The notes under the pieces are model-generated. The model did not search any database. It was not told where the DNA came from and was given only the letters and a program-made list of their open reading frames with translations. DNA of 53,436 nt from CAZRZN01 sp964604565. Its GTDB lineage: Bacteria > Pseudomonadota > Alphaproteobacteria > Rhodobacterales > Rhodobacteraceae. Shown here piece by piece: positions 25,810 through 33,105 of this stretch. A program made the position numbers and the translations under genes. The stretch lies in NCBI GenBank assembly GCA_964604565.1, contig CAZRZN010000004.1, positions 1 through 53,436 on the forward strand. Reading direction: 5' to 3'. Numbering within the stretch: position 1 is the stretch's first letter; every line of letters starts with the position of its first letter.

Positions 25810-26016
25810 CCGCGTGTCGCGACCCCGGCGCCCGCCCTCAGGCGGACAGCAGATTGTCGACNNNNNNNNNNNNNNNNNNNNNNNNNNNNNNNNNNNNNNN
25901 NNNNNNNNNNNNNNNNNNNNNNNNNNNNNNNNNNNNNNNNNNNNNNNNNNNNNNNNNNNNNAGCCCGCGTGTCGCGACCCCGGCGCCCGCCCTCAGGCGG
26001 ACAGCAGATTGTCGAC
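25807..26016. repeat. Exact 55-nt direct duplication flanking the N gap
   Basis: Bases 25807-25861 (starting AGCCCGCGTGTCGCG and ending TTGTCGAC) recur unchanged at 25962-26016. The copies abut the run of N on both sides: the left ends exactly where N begins, the right starts exactly where N ends. That is what unmerged contig ends sharing a k-mer look like, not a biological repeat. Confidence 0.9.
25862..25961. other. Assembly gap of 100 N
   Basis: A run of exactly 100 N, the conventional placeholder for a gap of unknown size. Because the flanks share 55 identical bases, the real sequence may contain no gap at all here, only one copy of the flank and perhaps additional 12-nt repeats. Annotated distances across this point are unreliable. 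Confidence 0.99.
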
Positions 26017-26796
26017 CACTTCGCGCGCCGTGCGGGTCATGCTGACCTGTCCGAAATCGTCCAGGTCATGGATGTTGGGGAACAGTGACAGGAACAGACC
26101 GCGCATGTTCTGGCCCAGCGTCTGCCCGGCGACATTGCCCGGGTGATATGTTTCGACCTCTACGCCCCCGACGCAAATCGTGGTATGACGCTCTACCATC
26201 AGGTGAAACAGCTGCACGGTCCCGATCGGCGTGATCTCAAGAAAACGATCGCCGTCGGCGTAGTCGGCCACAGGGGCCAGCACCGCGTCGCGGCCGAGCA
26301 ACTTTGCCAGCTTTTCATGCCGGACGACCATACGCGCCGCAGGGCCCATCAGCAGGTCCATCGAGGGCTTGCCCAAGCCGAACGCATCCGAAGTGATCCG
26401 CGTCAGATGCGTCAGACTTGTGCCGTCGATATCGCGACCCGGAACATATGTTGTGGAACCGATCCAGGTCACCGGTCTTGTGCCCGCTGCGGTCACGATA
26501 TCGTCTCCGGGGACAAGGTCCTCAATCGCAACGGGCCCGCGCAGCGTCTCGATCAGGGTGCCCCGGGCAAAGGCCGTGGCGCATTCCTCAAAGAACGGGG
26601 AGGCCGGGGCGACGTGCTGACTGAACGACACCGTTTGGTCGGGTAACAGCGTGGCGACCTCGTATTTGCGCATGAGAGAGCCTGCGCGACGAGGTCGCCC
26701 GTCGAGAGAATCAGATGCGTCCCGTCGGACAGGTTGAGACGGCGTCGGGATAACAGCAGATGACATCCCTGAAAGACCACGGTGGAGGCGCGTCAT
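25993..26796 (-). CDS. Hint-domain (hedgehog/intein-like) protein
   Basis: Over 267 residues, a Hint domain begins at about residue 72 with ECATAFARGTLIET, then VAIEDLVPGDDIVTAAGTRPVTWIGS, and ends around VERHTTICVGGVEVETYHPGN. The usual catalytic cysteine directly before FARGT is alanine (residue 75), with a cysteine three positions earlier. Proteins of this type are abundant in Rhodobacterales, often with unknown function, and some are attached to secreted proteins. Start choice is uncertain: the ATG at 26796 has AAGGG upstream, but residues 1-41 look out-of-frame, and MRKYEVATLL at 26673 is an alternative. The stop lies inside the right copy of the 55-nt duplication. Confidence 0.72.
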   Translation of the reverse strand: MTRLHRGLSGMSSAVIPTPSQPVRRDASDSLDGRPRRAGSLMRKYEVATLLPDQTVSFSQHVAPASPFFEECATAFARGTLIETLRGPVAIEDLVPGDDIVTAAGTRPVTWIGSTTYVPGRDIDGTSLTHLTRITSDAFGLGKPSMDLLMGPAARMVVRHEKLAKLLGRDAVLAPVADYADGDRFLEITPIGTVQLFHLMVERHTTICVGGVEVETYHPGNVAGQTLGQNMRGLFLSLFPNIHDLDDFGQVSMTRTAREVVDNLLSA

Positions 26797-27301
26797 GTGA
26801 TTACCCTTCGGCAGGTCACATCCCTGTTGGCCCCCACCAACAACGCAAGACGGACGATTGAAAATCCAAGTGAACTGGTGACGATCAATCCGCAATCGGC
26901 GCGGTCTGTCAAAATTACCCCGACACCGGCACCAACTCCGGCGACAATCTCAGCCAGACCGGAGAATTGTCTGGGGACCGGGGACGAAAGCGCCACAATC
27001 CCCAGATCCGGACGAGCGAATCGTGGCGCGGTTGCGCGTGCAAGCTGTTCATGGGTCAAGCGATATGTGTCCAGTGGACAGTCGTAATCTTGCCTTTGCC
27101 GCAGATCGCGACCTTCGGGGGGACGCCGTAGCGGAAACGGTTGGCACGCTACGGAGGATCCCCGGCCGCTGTGCAGCCAATCGGGGATCGGGCGTCTTTT
27201 CCCTTTGGCGGGACAAGTGGCCCCATGATATTCCGATGCTCGCGAAAATGAGCGCCCCTGAAAAATCGGGGATTACGCGCGTCCCTACGGCGTCTGCCGG
27301 A
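26797..27301. other. 505-bp stretch with no confident gene; 8-bp dyad at 27126-27154
   Basis: A minus-strand 88-codon frame (26793-27059) has a hydrophobic middle and ends in an ATGA overlap with the first possible start of the Hint protein. It lacks a clear ribosome-binding site and its third-position GC is lower than that of true genes nearby. A perfect inverted repeat CCGTAGCG-N13-CGCTACGG lies at 27126-27154 and could be an operator or part of a terminator. Nothing else is recognised. Confidence 0.35.
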
Positions 27302-28057
27302 TCAGAGACGGATGACGGAAATCAGCCTGCCGTAGTCGGCCTCACCGGCATGAGTCGCGCGGCGGTAGGAATAGAAACGGTCGGGGTCGGAATAGGTGCA
27401 ATGCCGGGTCCATTCGGACTCTATCCCCGCTTCTCTCAGGCGGCGGAGCCCGTAGGCGGGCAGGTCGAAATGCAGCCTGTCGCCCTCCCCCCCGGCGAAG
27501 AACCGTGTGTTGCGGGGGTCTTCGACGATGAACTCCTCGAAGAATTCGGGCCCGACCTCATAGGCGCGCTGGCTGATCGCGGGGCCGATCACGGCGCACA
27601 TCCCTTCGCGCGTGGCGCCAAGGGCCAGCATCGCCTCCACGGTCTGTTCGAGAACGCCGTCGCGCGCACCGCGCCATCCGGCATGGGCGGCACCGATCAC
27701 CCCGGCCTCTGCATCGGCCAGCAGGACGGGCAGGCAGTCCGCCGTCAGCACGGTGAGTGCCACCCCGGGTGTCGCGCTGACAAGGCCGTCCGCCCGCGGG
27801 CGGGGGCCGGTCTGGGGACCGGTCACGGTGACCACATCGGCCGAATGCACCTGTTGAACAGAGGCCAGCGCGGCGGACGGAACCTGCATGGCCTCCGCCA
27901 CGCGGGCGCGGTTGATGGCCACGATCTCCGTCTGGTCGGTAGAGCCGGCGCCGCAATTCAACCCGGCAAATATGCCCGAGGATGCGCCGCCCCGGCGGGT
28001 GAAAAATCCATGCCGAAAAGGCGCAAGGCTGTCAGCGGTGATGATCTCGAGCGTCAT
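27302..28057 (-). CDS. pgeF: PgeF/YfiH-family polyphenol oxidase-like hydrolase (laccase domain)
   Basis: A 251-residue protein of the YfiH/LACC1 family. It has been linked to purine nucleoside processing and, in E. coli PgeF, to peptidoglycan editing that prevents L-Ser incorporation. The zinc/copper ligands H71 (VHSADV), C108 (TADCLPVL) and H125 (AAHAGWRG) are all present, with the family end HCTYSDPDRFYSYRR. The start overlaps the stop of the MidA gene by four bases. Together with lgt this is an envelope-linked three-gene unit. Confidence 0.93.
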   Translation of the reverse strand: MTLEIITADSLAPFRHGFFTRRGGASSGIFAGLNCGAGSTDQTEIVAINRARVAEAMQVPSAALASVQQVHSADVVTVTGPQTGPRPRADGLVSATPGVALTVLTADCLPVLLADAEAGVIGAAHAGWRGARDGVLEQTVEAMLALGATREGMCAVIGPAISQRAYEVGPEFFEEFIVEDPRNTRFFAGGEGDRLHFDLPAYGLRRLREAGIESEWTRHCTYSDPDRFYSYRRATHAGEADYGRLISVIRL

Positions 28058-29139
28058 GGGATTGGGCGAAGCTCCAGTCCGGGTGGCGGCGGGGCACCCT
28101 GCGGCAGCAGGGCGATGGTCTTGAACAGTGATCCCATTTCCTCGGGATGCGTCAACCTGCGATGTGCCGCGATGTGATTGTCGAGTGCCGCGCCGGTCAG
28201 ACCTTTGGCAAGGGCCTGCGCCCGCGCCGTGATGCCGACCCTTTCCAGAAAGACGCCCTGTGGCGTCAGCAGACTATGCGTTGTCGCCGGCCCGGCGCAG
28301 GTTGCGGCCAGCGCCAGCGCCTCAAAATCCACATGGGTCGTGAGATCGGCCTGCCCGGGGGCGGCAAACGGATCGGTGAATTCATGCCCTTTCAGGGCCT
28401 GCAACGTGTCCCCCAGCGCGCGCCAGTCGCCATAGTCCACGATTAGCGCCAGACCGCCATGCGCCGTGATTCTGTGTCCGATGCTTGCTGCGATGGTCTG
28501 CGCAGGGCCGCTGGTCTCGACGATGTCGCCGTCTTGCGTGTCCTCCAGTCTATGGAGGAGGGCGGGCTGCGGGGCTACCGGGGCAAGGCCGGGACCAAGC
28601 TGACCGTCCGTTATCCTCACCACACGCTCCTGCCAGCCGTCGCCGGCGCGCTGGAACTGCCGCACGGGCAGCGCGTCGAAAAATTCATTGGCAATCAGAT
28701 ACAGCGGCGCTTCGGGCAGATCGTCGATACTGTCGTGCCATTGGGCCTGCGGCAGGCGTCTGGCCTGTGCGTCCCGCAGGGCGGGTGACGTCTCGACCAG
28801 ATGCAGGTCCAAGGCGTCGTGGAAGCCGGGAACATGCTGGGTCGCGCGCAGGGCGTCGGCCATCAGGGTGCCGCGCCCGGGGCCAAGTTCCGCCAGCACG
28901 ATCCGTTCGGGCGCACCCTGATCCAGCCATGCCTGCGCGAGGCACAGGCCGATCAACTCTCCGAACATCTGGCTGATTTCGGGGGCGGTGGTGAAATCGC
29001 CGCCCGCGCCCAATGGGTCGCGCGTGCTGTAATAGCCGTGCCGGGGATGCATGAGGCACGCCGCCATGTAGTCGGCCAGCGTCATGGGGCCGGTGGCGGC
29101 GATCTGGCGGCCAAGGATATCGAGCAGCGGTGCGGTCAA
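28054..29139 (-). CDS. MidA/NDUFAF7-type SAM-dependent methyltransferase
   Basis: A 361-residue protein of the COG1565 (MidA) family. The SAM site is AELGPGRG (83-90). Conserved family blocks are HPRHGYYSTRDPLGAGGDF (31-49), the TAPEISQMFGE segment and IANEFFDALPVRQF. The mitochondrial relative methylates an arginine of a complex I subunit; the bacterial substrate may be similar, but that is inference. It sits between lgt and pgeF with four-base overlaps at both ends, so all three are co-translated. Confidence 0.92.
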   Translation of the reverse strand: MTAPLLDILGRQIAATGPMTLADYMAACLMHPRHGYYSTRDPLGAGGDFTTAPEISQMFGELIGLCLAQAWLDQGAPERIVLAELGPGRGTLMADALRATQHVPGFHDALDLHLVETSPALRDAQARRLPQAQWHDSIDDLPEAPLYLIANEFFDALPVRQFQRAGDGWQERVVRITDGQLGPGLAPVAPQPALLHRLEDTQDGDIVETSGPAQTIAASIGHRITAHGGLALIVDYGDWRALGDTLQALKGHEFTDPFAAPGQADLTTHVDFEALALAATCAGPATTHSLLTPQGVFLERVGITARAQALAKGLTGAALDNHIAAHRRLTHPEEMGSLFKTIALLPQGAPPPPGLELRPIP

Positions 29140-30050
29140 TTAGGGGCCTTGGAGGAATGTCCCCGGGGGCTGCGTTTCCATGCGAAATAGACGGCCAACG
29201 CCCCGCCAAGGATCATCGGAAGGGTCAGAACCTGTCCCATGGTCAGCCCATAGCCGCCAACGTGCAGGGCAAGCCCCAGCGGATTGCCGTCGGACTGGAA
29301 TTGTGCGTCCGGCTGACGGAAGAATTCGACGAGAAACCTGGAAATGCCGTAGCCGGCGAAAAACATACCGGCGATGGCGCCCGGACGTTTGAGCCAGCCG
29401 CGTGCAACCATCCAGAGCAGCACGACCAGCAGCAGCAGGCCCTCCAACGCGGCCTCGTAGAGCTGTGAGGGATGACGCGCGCAAAGCTCGCCGATCGGTT
29501 GACCGCAGTCTTGTGCCAACTGACCTGGAAAAATCACCGCCCAGGGCACGTCCGAGGGACGGCCCCAAAGCTCTGCGTTGACGAAATTCGCCAGGCGTCC
29601 CATCAGCAGGCCCGGCGGCGTGGCCAGCGCCAGCAGATCGGCAGTCTGGGCCAGCGGGATGCCGTTGCGGCTGCAAAAGATCCAGACGGCGGCGACCACC
29701 CCGATCAGCCCGCCATGAAACGCCATGCCGCCCTGCCAGACCATCGGGATCTCCAGCGGGTTCGACAGGTAGTATTCCGGCATGTAAAACACGACAAAGC
29801 CGAGACGCCCGCCAAGGATGATGCCCAGAATCACCCAGGTCAGGAGATCCTCGATCTGTGCGGGGGTCATTGGCGGTGTGTTGTCGGCCCAGAGACGGGC
29901 GCGCTTGACCATCCAGACGGCCAGACGCCAGCCGATCAGGATACCGGCGATATAGGCCAGTGCATACCAGCGCAGCGCGAAATCCATCCCGAAGAGCGAG
30001 ATCGAAAAGACTTCGGACGAGAGGTCGGGAAAGGGGATGGCAGCCTGCAT
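29136..30050 (-). CDS. lgt: Prolipoprotein diacylglyceryl transferase
   Basis: A 304-residue membrane enzyme that moves diacylglycerol from phosphatidylglycerol to the lipobox cysteine of prolipoproteins. About seven membrane segments are visible. His112 lies in GGMAFHGGLIG, and the Lgt signature GRLANFVNAELWGR spans 151-164. RHPSQLYEAALEG precedes the last helices. It is the first gene of lgt-midA-pgeF; the window encodes at least one substrate (the lipoprotein at 7956). Confidence 0.97.
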   Translation of the reverse strand: MQAAIPFPDLSSEVFSISLFGMDFALRWYALAYIAGILIGWRLAVWMVKRARLWADNTPPMTPAQIEDLLTWVILGIILGGRLGFVVFYMPEYYLSNPLEIPMVWQGGMAFHGGLIGVVAAVWIFCSRNGIPLAQTADLLALATPPGLLMGRLANFVNAELWGRPSDVPWAVIFPGQLAQDCGQPIGELCARHPSQLYEAALEGLLLLVVLLWMVARGWLKRPGAIAGMFFAGYGISRFLVEFFRQPDAQFQSDGNPLGLALHVGGYGLTMGQVLTLPMILGGALAVYFAWKRSPRGHSSKAPN

Positions 30051-30144
30051 GAATTCTGTTGTCTTTTCTTCCGTTGCAAAGTCAACCTTGAGGGTCGCGC
30101 CCTAGGAGACCATATAGGGACAGAATGCAACGTCGGAGTGACCC

Positions 30145-30384
30145 ATGCAAACGCGCAACAAGGTATTCGAGGATATGAGCCAGCTGATGACCAACGCCAT
30201 GGGCGTGGCGCAGGGGGCCAGAGACGAGGCGGAAACCGCCATGAAGTCGATGATCGACCGCTGGCTGGCAGATCGTGACTTCGTGACCCGAGAGGAGTTC
30301 GACGCGGTGCGCGCCATGGCGCAGAAGGCCCGTGAAGAAAACGATGCCCTGCGCGCGCGCATCGAGGCGCTTGAAAAAGGCTGA
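30145..30384 (+). CDS. ubiK: UbiK-like accessory factor (BMFP domain)
   Basis: A 79-residue BMFP-family coiled-coil protein. The segments MQTRNKVFEDMSQLMTNAMG and FVTREEFDAVRAMAQKAREE are diagnostic. In E. coli UbiK assists ubiquinone synthesis under oxygen; in other bacteria members have membrane fusion activity in vitro. The second half forms a charged coiled coil. It is divergent from lgt. A TTGAGG and a TATAGG element (30088-30118) are spaced too widely (19 bases) for a confident promoter. Confidence 0.88.
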   Translation: MQTRNKVFEDMSQLMTNAMGVAQGARDEAETAMKSMIDRWLADRDFVTREEFDAVRAMAQKAREENDALRARIEALEKG

Positions 30385-30402
30385 CGCCGCACGGCGCTCG
30401 TC

Positions 30403-30418
30403 CCGGCCGTTTGGCCGG
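30403..30418 (+). terminator. Hairpin downstream of ubiK
   Basis: CCGGCC, GTTT and GGCCGG form a 6-bp stem 18 bases past the ubiK stop. No T run follows, so it is a weak terminator candidate. Confidence 0.35.
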
Positions 30419-30595
30419 AACATCGCCCCGCCCGCCGTCCCCCGCGCGCGCTGACCTTCCTGAAAGAGCTGCCTGCCGACGATGGCGCCAGCGAAAGATC
30501 GTTGGTTTGCCGGGTCAGATCCTGACCGGCAGACCTGCGGTTTGACAGGGCGCAGGTTTTTGGCTTTCGTTTGCCCCAACAGGGGAGACAGGCAA

Positions 30596-32047
30596 ATGTA
30601 TCTGGGGTTGGATTTGGGCACGTCGGGGCTGCGCGCGCTGCTGGTCGACGATGCAGGTGCGCCAATTGCCAGCGCAACGCGGTCCTATGCGCCGAAACAT
30701 CCCCATCCCGGCTGGTCCGAGCAGGCGCCAGCCGAATGGGTGGGCGCGTTGGACGGGGCGCTCAGCGACTTGGCGGAAACGCATGCCGCAGAGATCGCGC
30801 AAGTCGCCGGGATCGGTGTTTCGGGACATATGCACGGGGCTGTTCTGCTGGATGGCGCGGGGGATGTTCTGCGGCCCTGCATCCTGTGGAACGACACACG
30901 AAGCGCCTCGGAGGCTGCGGACCTCGACGCCACCGAGGGCCTGCGCGATATATCGGGCAATATCGTCTTTCCCGGGTTCACCGCGCCAAAGCTGGCCTGG
31001 ATTGCCCGGCACGAGCCGGAGATCTTTACCCGTGTGGCGACCGTCCTGCTGCCCGCTGCTTTCATGAATTTTCATCTGACCGGGGAATTGTTTGCGGACC
31101 TGTCCGACAGTTCCGGCACGGCATGGCTGGATGTCGGTGCCCGCGCGTGGTCCGGGCGGCTGTTGGATGCGTCGGGCATGCGGCGCGATCAGATGCCCCG
31201 TCTGGTGGAAGGATGTGCACCCGGCGGGACACTGCGGCCCGATCTGGCGGACCGTTGGGGCATGTCGGCGCAGGTTGTCGTGGTGGGCGGTGCCGGGGAC
31301 AATGCCGCCGCCGCCTGCGGCGTCGGCGCTCTGCGTGAGGGCACCGGGTTCGTATCGCTGGGGACTTCCGGCGTCGTCCTGACCGGGCGCGACGGTTACG
31401 CGCCCCTGCCTGCCGCTGCGGTTCATACGTTTTGCCATGCGGTCCCGGACCAGTGGTATCAGATGGGTGTGATCCTGTCGGCGACAGACAGCCTGAACTG
31501 GCTGGCGCGGGTGACGGGGGCCACGCCCCGGGATCTGTCGGACGAATTGGGCGATGTGCTGGATGGTCCGGGCACGCCGCGTTTCCTGCCTTACCTGTCC
31601 GGTGAGCGGACGCCGCATGACGACAGCCGGATCCGAGGCGGATTCCTGAATATCGACGTGTCGCATGGCCGTCGCGACATGACCCGCGCCGTCATGGAAG
31701 GCGTGGCATTCGCCCTGCGGGACTGTGCAGAGGCCCTGCGGGCCTCCGGCGCGCGGTTCGATCGGATGCTGGCGATCGGCGGCGGCGCGCAATCGCGCTA
31801 TTGGGTCAGACTGCTGGCAACGGTGCTAAACATGCCGCTGGCTCTACCGGACCAGGGGGAGTTCGGCGCGGCTCTGGGGGCGGCGCGCCTTGCCATGGTG
31901 GGGTGTGATGCGGGCTCTGTCGCCGATATCATGACGCCACCGCCGATCCGCGAAACCGTGCAACCCGACGCAGACCGGCAAACCGCCTATGAGGAGGCCT
32001 ACGCCCGCTGGGGCGAAATCTACCCTGCGGTGAAAGAGCTGATCTGA
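30596..32047 (+). CDS. xylB: Xylulokinase
   Basis: A 483-residue FGGY-family sugar kinase that phosphorylates D-xylulose to xylulose 5-phosphate. The phosphate loop is DLGTSGLRALLVDD (6-19), the substrate site SGHMHGAV (76-83) and ILWNDTR (96-102), the general base Asp235 lies in GGAGDNAAAACG, and the C-terminal ATP block is LAIGGGAQSRYW. Length equals that of E. coli XylB. The ATG at 30596 has AGGGGAG nine bases upstream. Neither xylA nor a xylose transporter adjoins it, so it may be separately regulated. Confidence 0.92.
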   Translation: MYLGLDLGTSGLRALLVDDAGAPIASATRSYAPKHPHPGWSEQAPAEWVGALDGALSDLAETHAAEIAQVAGIGVSGHMHGAVLLDGAGDVLRPCILWNDTRSASEAADLDATEGLRDISGNIVFPGFTAPKLAWIARHEPEIFTRVATVLLPAAFMNFHLTGELFADLSDSSGTAWLDVGARAWSGRLLDASGMRRDQMPRLVEGCAPGGTLRPDLADRWGMSAQVVVVGGAGDNAAAACGVGALREGTGFVSLGTSGVVLTGRDGYAPLPAAAVHTFCHAVPDQWYQMGVILSATDSLNWLARVTGATPRDLSDELGDVLDGPGTPRFLPYLSGERTPHDDSRIRGGFLNIDVSHGRRDMTRAVMEGVAFALRDCAEALRASGARFDRMLAIGGGAQSRYWVRLLATVLNMPLALPDQGEFGAALGAARLAMVGCDAGSVADIMTPPPIRETVQPDADRQTAYEEAYARWGEIYPAVKELI

Positions 32048-32170
32048 TCACGGTTAAAAGGCTCTCCGATCTGCCGCGGTGCGCCTTCCCAAAAAAGATG
32101 GTTCTGGACGAATTTTTCGACCACCCGAGGCCTGCGGATGGCGGAAAGGCCGCGCACCCTGTCCGGCGTC

Positions 32171-32875
32171 TTACTTTCGCGCAGGTACGATCTGCTGCGC
32201 AATCCCCGCGAAAAGGAGGTAGACGGACGTCACAACAAGCCCCCAATGCGCCCAGCTTTGCGGATGGAAATCGACCCAGGCGGCCCAGCCGGCAAAGATC
32301 GTCCAGGCCAGCGCGATGGGCAGGGACAGCATGCGCCAGCGTTCGGTCCGCACCGGATGAATGAATTTCAAAGGCAGGAACATCGCGAGCGCAAGGGCGG
32401 CAACCAAGGCAAGGCTGACCCAGAAATCCGGTTCAATCGCGAAAAGCACGAGCACGAGCATGTTCCAGCACCCCGGAAAGCCCTGAAAGGAGTTATCCGC
32501 CGTTTTCATCCGGTTGTCGGCAAAATACAGGGCACTGGCAAAGGTGATGACTATGATGGCCGCCCAGCCTGTCCATCCCGGCAACAGACCCGACTGAAAA
32601 AGGGCGAAGGCGGGGATGAAAACATAGGTCAAATAGTCGATGATCAGGTCCAGCAGCACCCCGTCAAACCGTGGGGAGTAGGTCTTGACGTCGTATTTCC
32701 GCGCCAGCGGCCCGTCCACGCCGTCCACCGCAAAGGCCACCACCAGCCAGAGAAACATCAATGACCATTTTTCCTGCACTGCGGCCAACATGGCCAGCAT
32801 GGCAAAGACCGCTCCGGTTGCGGTCAGCAGATGGACGGATAGCGCGCGGTTTTGAGGCGTGATGCGAGGCGTCAT
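32171..32875 (-). CDS. pcs: Phosphatidylcholine synthase
   Basis: A 234-residue membrane enzyme that condenses CDP-diacylglycerol with choline. The CDP-alcohol phosphotransferase motif reads DGVDGPLAR, then FDGVLLDLIID, with the metal-binding aspartates in place. About seven membrane segments surround it, and DNSFQGFPGCWN is a Pcs-type signature. Phosphatidylcholine is a major lipid in Rhodobacteraceae. The ATG at 32875 lacks a clear ribosome-binding site; the frame is open upstream to 32962 but that part looks non-coding. It converges with xylB. Confidence 0.95.
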   Translation of the reverse strand: MTPRITPQNRALSVHLLTATGAVFAMLAMLAAVQEKWSLMFLWLVVAFAVDGVDGPLARKYDVKTYSPRFDGVLLDLIIDYLTYVFIPAFALFQSGLLPGWTGWAAIIVITFASALYFADNRMKTADNSFQGFPGCWNMLVLVLFAIEPDFWVSLALVAALALAMFLPLKFIHPVRTERWRMLSLPIALAWTIFAGWAAWVDFHPQSWAHWGLVVTSVYLLFAGIAQQIVPARK

Positions 32876-33046
32876 AAGACTGTCATGGCGCAAAATCGTG
32901 CCGGGCGCAATTGCCTGACAGGACGGTTTGGACCATTGGGGGCCCGACAGGGTATGGCCCATCGCCAGTTCCGGGCCGCGGGGCAGCCCCGCGCCGTCCG
33001 TCCGGCGTCGATCGGATCATGCCGTCCCGATTTGCAGCGTGAGGCG

Positions 33047-33075
33047 CTTGCATCGTGATGTGCAGGGATCCTACC
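33047..33075 (+). promoter_or_regulatory. Possible heat-shock type promoter for the DegP-like protease
   Basis: CTTGCA and CCTACC are separated by 17 bases, 30 bases before the protease ATG. The -35 fits the alphaproteobacterial RpoH pattern; the -10 matches only partly (CYTATNT expected). Confidence 0.33.
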
Positions 33076-33105
33076 TTGGGGCCTCGGAGAAGAGTGGAGA
33101 ATACC

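Noticed and set aside
25807..26016. 55-nt direct repeat as an attachment site or CRISPR-like element
   Set aside because: The copies abut the N run exactly and there are only two, which fits unmerged contig ends better than a biological repeat.
26793..27059. 88-codon minus-strand frame before the Hint gene
   Set aside because: The ATGA overlap with a possible downstream start is suggestive, but third-position GC is low, no ribosome-binding site is evident, and the downstream start itself is doubtful.
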